From: Bacteroidales bacterium UBA5349
GTDB lineage: Bacteria; Bacteroidota; Bacteroidia; Bacteroidales; Tenuifilaceae
Assembly (NCBI GenBank): GCA_002410065.1
Contig: DHQB01000009.1
Coordinates: 62,001-126,000 of the forward strand
DNA length: 64,000 bases
Direction: 5' to 3'
Shown here: positions 1-7,587 of the stretch, piece by piece
How the letters are laid out: each line of letters starts with the position of its first letter
Position numbering within the stretch: the stretch's first letter is position 1
Program-made: the position numbers and the translations under genes
The notes under the pieces: model-generated
What the model was told of the DNA's origin: nothing
Databases searched by the model: none
What the model saw: only the letters and a program-made list of their open reading frames with translations

Positions 1-900
1 CCTACCAAAGTTAAATCCAACATATCTGTAATTTGGACAGAGGGAGAAGCCTCGCCATATTCGGTTCTGTACTTTGGTCAAATGTTACCTCCAGTTTATT
101 CCGTTTCGGGCATAGTGCAGGGTGACGATAATCCTGGCGTTGGTATATTTGGAGCGTTTGTGCAGCTGGAGGGAAACCACAGTTATGAGGTCACCTCGTT
201 GACTGACGGTAACTTCTTATTTCCTGCGGTTTTGGACAACGACACCTATACGCTAACAATCACAAAACCAGGATATCAGTCCTATGTTTCAGAAGTAATT
301 ATTGACGGAGAAAACGTTGACCTTGGAACGATTACCCTAAATGAGCTAAAGAGTTTGCCGTATGACCTGCAAATTAGTTTCGATGAATTGCCTCATGGGC
401 AAGCTGCTTTTACATGGAATCATCCTAATGGCGAGGGAACTTCTGGTAAAGAATCAAAATCGCTGATAGGTTTTAATGTTTATCTTGACGATATTACACC
501 TGGGAATCAGTTGGCTACAACAGGGGTAACTCCAACCTATTATCTGTTTGACAATTTAGTTGAGGGTAATCATATTGCAGGCGTTTCCGGTTTGTATAGT
601 AGTGGCGAAACAGATATTGTTACTATTCCTTTTAATGTTAATCTGGTAGGTGTCCCATACGTGAATAACAAAATTCATGTTTACCCTAACCCCTTTACAA
701 GCAATTTAACTATAGAAATGAAAGGGGTAGGGGGCATTGCTAACTTTGAAATTTTTAATATAATGGGACAAGGAGTTTTCAGGGGTAATTTTGTTGAAAA
801 GACTAATGTACAAACAATAAGCTTTATTCCTGGCATTTACTTTTTAAAACTTTGGAACGGCGAAAGAGTTGAATTAATAAAAATTATAAAAAAAGAGTAG
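1..900 (+). CDS. C-terminal part of a T9SS-exported protein with a carboxypeptidase-regulatory-like domain
   Basis: The frame is open from the first base of the window, so the true start lies outside; the first internal ATG is at 82. From about base 95 the protein has a carboxypeptidase-regulatory-like beta-sandwich (YSVSGIVQGDD ... GNFLFPAVLDNDTYTLTITKPGY), a fold common in secreted Bacteroidota proteins. It is followed by a second beta-rich, possibly fibronectin-like stretch. The last 75 residues are a type IX secretion sorting domain: IHVYPNPF, then FEIFNIMGQGV, then PGIYFLKLWNGERVELIKIIKK. The protein is therefore probably exported and anchored to or released from the cell surface. The missing N-terminus may carry a peptidase or other catalytic domain; nothing visible identifies its activity. 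Confidence 0.85.
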   Translation, partial: PTKVKSNISVIWTEGEASPYSVLYFGQMLPPVYSVSGIVQGDDNPGVGIFGAFVQLEGNHSYEVTSLTDGNFLFPAVLDNDTYTLTITKPGYQSYVSEVIIDGENVDLGTITLNELKSLPYDLQISFDELPHGQAAFTWNHPNGEGTSGKESKSLIGFNVYLDDITPGNQLATTGVTPTYYLFDNLVEGNHIAGVSGLYSSGETDIVTIPFNVNLVGVPYVNNKIHVYPNPFTSNLTIEMKGVGGIANFEIFNIMGQGVFRGNFVEKTNVQTISFIPGIYFLKLWNGERVELIKIIKKE

Positions 901-961
901 CAAACATATTCAAATCAGCACATTGTCGAATTTCTTTAGAACTAACGAAAATTCATTAATT

Positions 962-982
962 CAGCAGTGTGCTGTTTTTTTT
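962..982 (+). terminator. Rho-independent terminator after the T9SS protein
   Basis: A short stem CAGCA-GTG-TGCTG is followed by eight T residues at 975-982. A second copy of the left arm (CAGCACA, 916-922) can pair with TGTGCTG in a longer alternative fold. The position, about 60 bases after the stop at 900, fits an end to that transcript. The remaining bases up to 1111 show no gene that I can support. Confidence 0.6.
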
Positions 983-1111
983 AACCACTCAGTCTAAATA
1001 CGAGTTTACAAAGCGGTGTAATACCATCCCAACTGAAAATTTATATGGTAGCAAGTTGTGTTAAAACAGTGAGAGCAAAGCGCATATTGAATTCTATTTC
1101 GACTAAAGCAT

Positions 1112-1148
1112 AAAAGAGGAGCAATGGCTTACCCATTATTCCTCTTTT
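1112..1148 (-). terminator. Hairpin terminator of the megL-type gene
   Basis: AAAAGAGGAGCAATGG pairs with CCATTATTCCTCTTTT across a short loop with two mismatches. On the minus strand it lies just after the stop of the PLP enzyme at 1174 and ends in TTTT. The A-rich left arm could let it work in both directions. Confidence 0.6.
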
Positions 1149-1173
1149 ACAATTATTTACAAATAGGTAAAAC

Positions 1174-2355
1174 CTATACCTTTGCTAATGCTTGATCCAA
1201 ATCGGCAATTATGTTCTCAACATCTTCAATACCAACAGAGAATCTTACAAGGCCTTGAGTGATGTTCGCTTTTTCTTTTGCTTCGGCGCTTAGCTTCGAG
1301 TGGGTCATTGATGCTGGGTGTTGTATAAGGGTTTCAACACCACCCAATGATACGGCAAGCATGGCCAGTTTAACATTATCCATTAGGGTTTTGCCTGCGC
1401 TAAAACCACCCTTTAGCTCAAAGCTAATCATGGCACCTGGGCCAAACATTTGCTTTTTTGCAAGTTCGTACTGTGGATGCGACTTTAATCCTGGATATTT
1501 TACCCATTCAACCTTGGGGTGGTTTTCGAGGTAATCGGCAACCTTTATGGCATTTTGTTGCGCTCTATCAACCCTAATGGCAAGGGTTTTTACGCCACGG
1601 AGTACAAGGTATGCCTGATGTGGATCCATATTGCATCCCATGTTTACCATGGCAGAGCGTAAAATTTTATAAAGTTCTTCAGTTCGGGTAATGATAATAC
1701 CTGCAACAATATCGGCATGTCCGTTAATAAATTTAGTCATGCTATGGAATACAACATCAATTCCAAGTTCCAATGGGCGCTGTAGGTATGGGCTGCAAAA
1801 AGTATTATCAACAACAGTAATAATGTTGTGCTCACGGGCAAGGGCTACACAGGCTTTAAGGTCTGTAATCTCCATAGTAGGGTTGGTGGGAGTTTCAATA
1901 TACAGTACCTTGGTATTGGGTTTAATTGCCTTTTTAATATTATCGATATTTGATGTAATAATGTAGGATGATTCAACCCCAAATTTTGAGAAATATGACT
2001 CCATCACTACCCTTGATGGGCCATATACTGCATTAGTGCTCACCATGTGATCGCCTTGCTTTAGCAAACCCATGTAGATGGATGATACTGCACCCATTCC
2101 TGATGAAGTTGCAATACCACCAAACCCGCCTTCAAGAATTGCGATTTGTTTTTCAAGGGCTTGTATGGTTGGATTGCCAATGCGGGTGTAAATAAAACCA
2201 TTGCTTTCGCCCGAAAAGCATTTAGCGCCCTCATCGGCACTTTCAAAGCCAAAGGTTGATGTTTGATAAATTGGAACTGTTGCACTGCCAAATTTATCTT
2301 TATCGGCTCCTGCATGGATGAGTTTGGAGTTGAACCCCATTTTATCTAATGACAT
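1174..2355 (-). CDS. megL: PLP-dependent trans-sulfuration enzyme, methionine gamma-lyase-like
   Basis: This 393-residue protein is full length for the Cys/Met metabolism PLP family. Visible motifs are the N-terminal TSTFGFES and YTRIGNPT stretch, the cofactor-stacking tyrosine in NAVYGPS, VDNTFCSPYLQRPLELG, and the Schiff-base lysine in SMTKFINGHADIVAG. The C-terminus has SLGGVETLIQHPASMTH and LVRFSVGIEDVE. Family members eliminate from or replace the gamma or beta carbon of methionine, cystathionine or homocysteine. The VDNTFCSPYLQ and SMTKFINGH context resembles methionine gamma-lyase, which yields methanethiol, ammonia and 2-oxobutyrate, but cystathionine gamma-lyase or gamma-synthase cannot be excluded from sequence alone. 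It stands alone on the minus strand, facing away from the glycosyltransferase, with its own promoter box and terminator. Confidence 0.85.
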   Translation of the reverse strand: MSLDKMGFNSKLIHAGADKDKFGSATVPIYQTSTFGFESADEGAKCFSGESNGFIYTRIGNPTIQALEKQIAILEGGFGGIATSSGMGAVSSIYMGLLKQGDHMVSTNAVYGPSRVVMESYFSKFGVESSYIITSNIDNIKKAIKPNTKVLYIETPTNPTMEITDLKACVALAREHNIITVVDNTFCSPYLQRPLELGIDVVFHSMTKFINGHADIVAGIIITRTEELYKILRSAMVNMGCNMDPHQAYLVLRGVKTLAIRVDRAQQNAIKVADYLENHPKVEWVKYPGLKSHPQYELAKKQMFGPGAMISFELKGGFSAGKTLMDNVKLAMLAVSLGGVETLIQHPASMTHSKLSAEAKEKANITQGLVRFSVGIEDVENIIADLDQALAKV

Positions 2356-2387
2356 AATTTAATAGGATTTAATTGATTAGTAAACTA

Positions 2388-2395
2388 CAAAGTTA
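2388..2395 (-). promoter_or_regulatory. Bacteroidota -7 box (TAACTTTG) for the megL-type gene
   Basis: On the minus strand the sequence reads TAACTTTG, an exact match to the TAnnTTTG box used by the primary sigma factor of Bacteroidota. It sits 32-40 bases upstream of the ATG at 2355. The upstream element is only T-rich, not a clear TTTG. Confidence 0.5.
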
Positions 2396-2480
2396 ATACT
2401 ATTGATTAAAAATTTCCCTTTAGGCCAATCAAACATTGAACAAAACATGAACAATACTTTATTCAATCGCAATAAATGAA

Positions 2481-2488
2481 TAGCTTTG
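2481..2488 (+). promoter_or_regulatory. Bacteroidota -7 box (TAGCTTTG) for the glycosyltransferase
   Basis: TAGCTTTG exactly matches TAnnTTTG and lies 35 bases before the ATG at 2523. A TTTA about 20 bases upstream could be a weak -33 element. Confidence 0.45.
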
Positions 2489-2522
2489 CTACCGTATTTC
2501 CTTTAACCATATACAGAATTGT

Positions 2523-3671
2523 ATGAAGATTTTAATGGTACTCGATCATGAGTTTCCCACTGATGTGAGAGTTGAAAATGAAGCCACAGCCCTTATTGCA
2601 GCAGGCCATGAGGTTCATATTGCATGTTACACCCAAAAAGGAAAACCTGTGTACGAGGTTTTTAAGTCAATTAAAATTCACAGGGTCGAAATATCAGCAC
2701 TAATGTATAAGTATAGTGTGGCTGCTTTAACGCTTCCTTTTTATTTTAGATTTTGGTTCAAGTTTCTCGATGGCCTTTTCCAAAAGCAGGGCTTCGATTC
2801 TATCCATATTCACGATTTACCCTTATCAAAAGTGGGAAGCAGAATTAGCAAAAAGTATGGTGTCAAGCTAACCATTGATTTGCATGAGAATTGGCCCGCA
2901 CTTTTAAGGGTTTCAACACATACAAACACATTCATAGGGAAGATCCTTTCCCCCAATTTTTTGTGGGTTAACTACGAGAAGAGGGTTTTAAAGCATGCCA
3001 ATGCCATAATTGTTGTTGTTGACGAGGCAAAGGAGAGACTCTCTGGGATAGGGATAGATGAGGATAAGCTATTTGTGGTAAGCAATACTTTGAATATGGT
3101 CGAGTTTGATGTTGAGGCCGAGAAACCCGATTCTAAATATTTTACGCTTTACTATGCAGGTGGTATAAATTTTCATAGAGGGCTACAGACTGTTATAGAA
3201 GCCATTGCATTGGCAAAGGATGAGGTGGAAAATCTACGTTTCCGTATAGCTGGATTTGGTAGTTATGAGCACAATCTTGAAGAATTGGTTGGGAAGTTAG
3301 GTTTAAATGATAGGGTTGAGTTTTTGGGGTATCTTACCCTAAAAGATGTTGCTCGAAATTTATCTCAAGCTGATGTGGCGCTAATTCCTCATTTAAAAAC
3401 GCCCCATACCGATAGCACAATACCCCATAAGCTATTCCAATACATGTATATTAATAAGCCAATAATTGCGAGCAACTGTGCCCCAATTGAAAGGATTATA
3501 AACGAAACCAACTCAGGTATAATATTCAAGTCGGGCAATGCAGATGACTTGGCCCAGAAAATTGTACAGTTGGCCAGTAAAAGTGTAAAAGTTTCCAATG
3601 CAAAGCATTGGGTTGAAGAAAAGTATTGCTGGGATAACGACTCTAAGGTTTTGGTAAATATCTATGCTTAA
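2523..3671 (+). CDS. Glycosyltransferase family 4 protein
   Basis: A 382-residue GT-B fold glycosyltransferase. The N-terminal Rossmann half starts MKILMVLDHEFPTDVRVENEA, with the typical D-x-R-V-x-x-E acceptor-side loop, and contains IHIHDLPLS near residue 95. The C-terminal half has the nucleotide-sugar domain: YYAGGINFHRGLQTVIEA, then VEFLGYLTLKDVARNLSQADVALIPH, then the donor-binding loop TIPHKLFQYMYINKPIIAS, equivalent to the E-x7-E region of GT4. The enzyme would transfer a sugar from a nucleotide donor in the cytoplasm, probably for polysaccharide or lipid glycan synthesis. No other glycan genes are adjacent, so donor and acceptor cannot be named. Confidence 0.85.
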   Translation: MKILMVLDHEFPTDVRVENEATALIAAGHEVHIACYTQKGKPVYEVFKSIKIHRVEISALMYKYSVAALTLPFYFRFWFKFLDGLFQKQGFDSIHIHDLPLSKVGSRISKKYGVKLTIDLHENWPALLRVSTHTNTFIGKILSPNFLWVNYEKRVLKHANAIIVVVDEAKERLSGIGIDEDKLFVVSNTLNMVEFDVEAEKPDSKYFTLYYAGGINFHRGLQTVIEAIALAKDEVENLRFRIAGFGSYEHNLEELVGKLGLNDRVEFLGYLTLKDVARNLSQADVALIPHLKTPHTDSTIPHKLFQYMYINKPIIASNCAPIERIINETNSGIIFKSGNADDLAQKIVQLASKSVKVSNAKHWVEEKYCWDNDSKVLVNIYA

Positions 3672-3857
3672 GCACTTAAATCAAATTCTATTGTAGGGTA
3701 ATCACTTTCTTTAATAGGGTAAAACATTTGCTCTAATACCATCAATTCTTATAACATTTTAAGTGCACATCCTTCGGTATGTTATTAAACATCTACCTAA
3801 TTGCTAAAAGAATAGCACGTTAGGGTATATACATACTCTACAAAATGAAAAAATTTA

Positions 3858-3865
3858 TAGTTTTG
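3858..3865 (+). promoter_or_regulatory. -7 box (TAGTTTTG) upstream of arcC
   Basis: TAGTTTTG matches TAnnTTTG and lies 37 bases before the chosen arcC ATG at 3903. No clear TTTG upstream element was found. The rest of the 3672-3902 gap is AT-rich with no gene that I can support. Confidence 0.4.
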
Positions 3866-3902
3866 CTGTTTGATTAAATTGAAAATTAACAATAATTTGA
3901 AT

Positions 3903-4847
3903 ATGAAGAAATTAGCCGTTGTAGCCTTAGGCGGGAATGCTCTTTTAAGAGCAGGTCAAGAAGGAACTATTGAAGATCAGCAACAAAACGTATACAATAC
4001 TTGTAAGTATTTACTCGATTTGATAACCCCTGAGCATAATTTTATCATGGTTCACGGAAATGGTCCACAGGTTGGTAACATACTACTACAGAACCATGCA
4101 GGTGCCAAATTACATGGAATTCCTGAAATGCCTTTAGATGTTTGCGGGGCATACTCTCAAGGTTTTATTGGTTATATAATTGAGCAACAGCTTAGAAACA
4201 TTTTGCCTACTAAGGATTTAGATAGGGGTGTTGTAAACCTTATAACTCAGGTTTTAGTTGATAAGAATGACTCTGCCTTTAAAAAGCCAACAAAACCCAT
4301 AGGGCCATACTACTCAAAAGAGGAAGCTGAAAAACTTTCAATTGATACAAATTCATTGTTTCAAGAGGATCCTGATGGAATTGGATGGCGTAAGGTTGTA
4401 CCTTCACCATTGCCAATACAGATTGGGAACAGCAAAGTAATTGAAAAATTGGCCCGTGAAGGTCATATAGTTATTGCTGCTGGTGGTGGTGGAATTCCCG
4501 TTTACTACGATGATAATAAACAACTTAAGGGTATTGATGCGGTAATCGATAAAGACCATACATCAGCCTTACTTGCTTCTCAAATTAATGCAGATGAATT
4601 TTATATCTTTACAGACCTTAAGAGGATTATTATAGAGGACGGAAGTGCTGAAGGAAAGGTTTTAGAGGTTATACCAGTTGCTGAGGCAAAAAGATATCTT
4701 GCAGAGGGGCGCTTTAGCGCTGGAGGTATGGCACCAAAAATTAAAGGAGCTGTTTCTTTTATTGAAAATGGGGGTACAGAGTGTATTTTCATGCATTTTC
4801 CCGATAGTTCCGAAGATCCAATATACCAGACCAGAATCGTACGTTAA
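3903..4847 (+). CDS. arcC: Carbamate kinase
   Basis: Carbamate kinase interconverts carbamoyl phosphate plus ADP with carbamate plus ATP, giving ATP when citrulline, agmatine or purine derivatives are broken down. The chosen start at 3903 gives 314 residues, the normal length; an upstream in-frame ATG at 3870 would add eleven residues before the conserved MKKLAVVALGGNALL. Other family motifs are VHGNGPQVGNILLQ, PLDVCGAYSQGFIGY, AAGGGGIPV, IDKDHTSALLA and the C-terminal FSAGGMAPKIKGAVSF. It lies 41 bases before an ornithine carbamoyltransferase in the same direction, so the two probably form one transcript. No arginine deiminase or transporter is adjacent. Confidence 0.93.
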   Translation: MKKLAVVALGGNALLRAGQEGTIEDQQQNVYNTCKYLLDLITPEHNFIMVHGNGPQVGNILLQNHAGAKLHGIPEMPLDVCGAYSQGFIGYIIEQQLRNILPTKDLDRGVVNLITQVLVDKNDSAFKKPTKPIGPYYSKEEAEKLSIDTNSLFQEDPDGIGWRKVVPSPLPIQIGNSKVIEKLAREGHIVIAAGGGGIPVYYDDNKQLKGIDAVIDKDHTSALLASQINADEFYIFTDLKRIIIEDGSAEGKVLEVIPVAEAKRYLAEGRFSAGGMAPKIKGAVSFIENGGTECIFMHFPDSSEDPIYQTRIVR

Positions 4848-4888
4848 ATGAAGTTTTAATTATAATAATAACTTAAATTAAATAAATC

Positions 4889-5911
4889 ATGGCTTTTAAC
4901 CTAAGAAACAGAAATTTCCTAAAGCTTTTAGATTTTACACCAAAAGAGATTCAGTATTTACTAGACTTATCTCTAGATCTTAAAAAAGCTAAATATGCAG
5001 GAACAGAGCAACAAAGACTAGTTGGTAAAAATATAGTTTTGTTGTTTGCAAAGGATTCAACTCGTACCCGTTGTGCTTTTGAAGTAGCAGCACTCGATCA
5101 GGGTGCGCACGTAACTTTTTTAGGCCCAAGTGGTTCTCAAATGGGTAAAAAAGAATCTATGAAGGACACTGCCCGCGTTTTGGGTCGTATGTATGATGGT
5201 ATTGAATATCGTGGTTTTGGACAAGAAATCGTTGAAGAGTTGGGAGCCCATGCAGGAGTTCCTGTTTGGAATGGCTTAACAACCGAGTATCACCCAACCC
5301 AAATTCTAGCCGATTTTATGACCATGCTTGAGCATTCTGATAAGCCCCTAAGTCAAGTTACTTTTGCGTATCTTGGTGATGCACAAAATAATATGGGCAA
5401 CAGTCTTATGGTTGGTGCTGCAAAAATGGGTATGGATTTTAGAGCTGTTGCTCCCAAAAAATTTCACCCAAATAAAGAACTTGTAGCCCTTTGTAAAGAA
5501 ATTGCAAAAGAAACAGGAGCAAAAATTACGATTACTGAAAATGTAGATGAAGGCGTTAAAGGTTGCGACTTCTTATACACAGACGTATGGGTTTCGATGG
5601 GCGATCCTGCTGAGAAATGGGAAGAGGCAGTAAAAATCATGGGTCCATACCAAGTAAACATGGAAATGATTAAGAAAACTAAAAATCCTAATGTTAAGTT
5701 TATGCACTGCCTACCAGCTTTTCATAATGATGAAACAGAGATTGGTAAGGAAATAGCGACAAAACTAGGAAAAAAATATCCTGTAGTTGCTAAAGGCGAA
5801 ATGGAAGTTACTGAAGAGGTATTTGAATCAGCGCATTCAATTGTTTTTGATGAAGCAGAAAACAGATTACACTCCATCAAAGCAGTTATGGTTGCTACAC
5901 TAGGATCATAA
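4889..5911 (+). CDS. argF: Ornithine carbamoyltransferase
   Basis: A 340-residue carbamoyltransferase that exchanges a carbamoyl group between carbamoyl phosphate and ornithine (citrulline). The carbamoyl phosphate loop is visible as FAKDSTRTRCAFEVAA, followed by EYHPTQILADFMTMLEH, DAQNNMGNSL and the HCLPAFHN motif with the catalytic cysteine. The length and STRTR loop match the long catabolic-type enzymes, which work toward citrulline phosphorolysis together with carbamate kinase, as the adjacent arcC suggests. An anabolic role in arginine synthesis is also possible. If catabolic, the symbol arcB would fit better. A strong terminator follows. Confidence 0.92.
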   Translation: MAFNLRNRNFLKLLDFTPKEIQYLLDLSLDLKKAKYAGTEQQRLVGKNIVLLFAKDSTRTRCAFEVAALDQGAHVTFLGPSGSQMGKKESMKDTARVLGRMYDGIEYRGFGQEIVEELGAHAGVPVWNGLTTEYHPTQILADFMTMLEHSDKPLSQVTFAYLGDAQNNMGNSLMVGAAKMGMDFRAVAPKKFHPNKELVALCKEIAKETGAKITITENVDEGVKGCDFLYTDVWVSMGDPAEKWEEAVKIMGPYQVNMEMIKKTKNPNVKFMHCLPAFHNDETEIGKEIATKLGKKYPVVAKGEMEVTEEVFESAHSIVFDEAENRLHSIKAVMVATLGS

Positions 5912-5930
5912 TTATCCTTATCATATTTAT

Positions 5931-5962
5931 AAGGGCAGCAAATTTTTGCTGCCCTTTTTTTT
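5931..5962 (+). terminator. Rho-independent terminator of arcC-argF
   Basis: GGGCAGCA and TGCTGCCC form a perfect stem around an AT-rich loop, followed by eight T residues. It begins 20 bases after the argF stop. Confidence 0.9.
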
Positions 5963-6020
5963 GTATTTATCAAAAAAAATGATTTAACTTTATGTAAAAC
6001 AACCAATAACCATAATTATT

Positions 6021-6281
6021 ATGAATATTTATTTTGGAAATATTTCTTACAGCATGACTCCCGAGGAGATAAAAGAAATTTTTTCGCCCTATGGTAATGT
6101 TTTGAGCGTAAAGATTATAAGCGATAAGCAAACTGGAAGATCCAAGGGCTATGCCTTTGTTGAAATGGAGAATGACGAAGATGGTGAGAAAGCTATAAAA
6201 GCGCTAAATGAAACGGAGATAAATGGGCGTAATGTTAAGGTAAACTCTGCTCACCGTAAAGAAAGTACCGAGCCACAGTAA
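6021..6281 (+). CDS. Small RNA-binding protein with one RRM domain
   Basis: An 86-residue protein made almost entirely of one RNA recognition motif. RNP2 is IYFGNI at residues 3-8 and RNP1 is KGYAFVEM near residue 43; both carry the aromatic residues that stack on RNA bases. The tail (AHRKESTEPQ) is short and hydrophilic rather than glycine-rich. Single-RRM proteins of this type occur in cyanobacteria and Bacteroidota, where they bind RNA and are often linked to cold or stress responses. The gene stands alone between two terminated units. Confidence 0.9.
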   Translation: MNIYFGNISYSMTPEEIKEIFSPYGNVLSVKIISDKQTGRSKGYAFVEMENDEDGEKAIKALNETEINGRNVKVNSAHRKESTEPQ

Positions 6282-6355
6282 ACTTGTCAACAACTATAAT
6301 ACTCCCATTGCTAGTGTAATTTTAACTACCCTAATAGGAGTAGACCTTTATCCTG

Positions 6356-6868
6356 TTATCTAACCGCTAATTCCATAACGTAGTAGTAGGTTATTACGCC
6401 CGATACTGCAAACTTGAGTCCTGTTCCCAGCAAAAAACCAATAAACGAGCCCAACGCTGAGCGTAAAGCTTTGCTTTGATCTTGTTTTGAAGATATTTCG
6501 CCAAAGAATGCCCCAAGGAATGGGCCTATTATAATTCCAATTGGCGGGAAAAAGAACATGCCAACAATAAGGCCAATGGTAGCACCCCAAACTCCACGCT
6601 TTGTTCCCCCAAATTTCTTTGTTGCCCAAACAGGCAATACATAATCAAGGATAGTTGCAAGAGCTGCAGCAATAGCTAACCAGAGTAATAGTTCACCGCT
6701 AATTGCACCCCAACGCGTATAGTGGAGTATTAATAAACCCCCAAAACTTAGCGGAGGACCAGGTAAAACAGGTAATATACAACCTACTATTCCAAGAATA
6801 ATAAGAATTGATGCTATAACTATAAGTGCATAGTCCATTGCTATGAGTATTTTGATGGTAAGGTGCAA
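6356..6868 (-). CDS. DUF456 family membrane protein
   Basis: A 170-residue, very hydrophobic protein with about four to five transmembrane segments. It has the DUF456 pattern of a glycine/proline-rich first loop (GCILPVLPGPPLSFGGLLILHY), a central ATKKFGGTKRGVWGATIGLIVG motif and a repeated PPIGIIIGPFLGAFFGE hairpin. Its function is unknown. An internal ATG at 6838 (MDYALIVIAS) gives 160 residues and is an equally likely start because the ten residues before it are not typical of the family. It converges with the RRM gene and is divergent from acyP. Confidence 0.85.
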   Translation of the reverse strand: MHLTIKILIAMDYALIVIASILIILGIVGCILPVLPGPPLSFGGLLILHYTRWGAISGELLLWLAIAAALATILDYVLPVWATKKFGGTKRGVWGATIGLIVGMFFFPPIGIIIGPFLGAFFGEISSKQDQSKALRSALGSFIGFLLGTGLKFAVSGVITYYYVMELAVR

Positions 6869-6952
6869 ATATATCCGATTATTGTATTTTTACGCAATTC
6901 AATAAAATAAAATACGAAATATTTATAGTTGATTAACACCGAATGCTTGTTG

Positions 6953-6960
6953 TATATTTG
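6953..6960 (+). promoter_or_regulatory. Promoter of acyP (TTG - 21 bases - TATATTTG)
   Basis: TATATTTG is an exact -7 box 17 bases before the acyP ATG, with TTG at 6929-6931 as the -33 element 21 bases upstream. Spacing and sequence fit the Bacteroidota consensus well. Confidence 0.6.
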
Positions 6961-6977
6961 CTTAAACAATTAACAAT

Positions 6978-7250
6978 ATGGAAAGAAAGGCTGTGAGCAT
7001 AACCCTGTATGGCCGTGTTCAGCATGTTGGATTTAGGTATTATGTGAATAGGTTAGCCATAGAGTTAGGGGTAAACGGTTTTGTTCGTAATGAGCCAAGT
7101 GCAGCTGTTTACATTGAGGCTGAAGCCGATGTGCATATCGTTGATATTTTTGTTGAACATTGTAAAATGGGTCCGCCACATTCAACTGTTACAAAGTGTT
7201 TGGTAAATTCTATGCCCATTCAGAATTTCGAGGGGTTTAGTATTCGGTAA
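6978..7250 (+). CDS. acyP: Acylphosphatase
   Basis: A 90-residue acylphosphatase that hydrolyses the carboxyl-phosphate bond of acyl phosphates. The signature loop is YGRVQHVGFRYYV at residues 11-23, with the substrate-binding arginine in GFRYYV, and the catalytic asparagine follows in NGFVRNEPSAAVYIEAE. The family usually has GxVQGVGFR; here His replaces Gly in VQHVGFR, a variation seen in functional homologs. The length is standard. It is a single gene with its own promoter. Confidence 0.93.
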   Translation: MERKAVSITLYGRVQHVGFRYYVNRLAIELGVNGFVRNEPSAAVYIEAEADVHIVDIFVEHCKMGPPHSTVTKCLVNSMPIQNFEGFSIR

Positions 7251-7311
7251 TCTCAACATTTTAATTTAATATGATTACCCGTAAACATACCTGAATAATA
7301 TAAAAATGTGT

Positions 7312-7415
7312 TACGTCATTGCGAGGAGCGTTTTTTGTGACGAAGCAATCTCTTGTTAATCATCTTAATAAAGATTACTTCAACACTCAATGTACGAGTG
7401 TTTCGCAATGACGCA
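7312..7415. repeat. Imperfect palindromic intergenic repeat (CGTCATTGCGAGGAGC type)
   Basis: ACGTCATTGCGAGGAGCG at the left and TGTTTCGCAATGACGCA at the right are imperfect inverted copies, with an inner GACGAAGCAATCTC and a decayed partner AGATTACTTC. This layout is that of a dispersed palindromic repeat seen in many bacterial genomes with the core TCATTGCGAG...GAAGCAATC. It is non-coding and lies between acyP and the acyl-CoA dehydrogenase. Confidence 0.6.
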
Positions 7416-7509
7416 TTGACTTTTAGGTATCATAACGGACAATCAATTTTATATTTAATAGATTAATTCCTAGCCCAATACTCACATTTACTAATACTAA
7501 ATAAAAAAA

Positions 7510-7532
7510 TTGTTAACAATATCAGTTAACAA
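7510..7532. promoter_or_regulatory. Perfect inverted repeat TTGTTAAC-N7-GTTAACAA
   Basis: Eight-base arms are perfectly complementary around the spacer AATATCA. The site lies 56 bases before the GTG start of the acyl-CoA dehydrogenase, where an operator would be expected. No regulator gene is adjacent. The half-site TTGTTA recurs in the palindrome at 54636-54653. Confidence 0.4.
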
Positions 7533-7587
7533 GTGTTTTAGTAATTGTTATAACCAAAGTAATGTTTTTTAATTTGATTAGATTATT

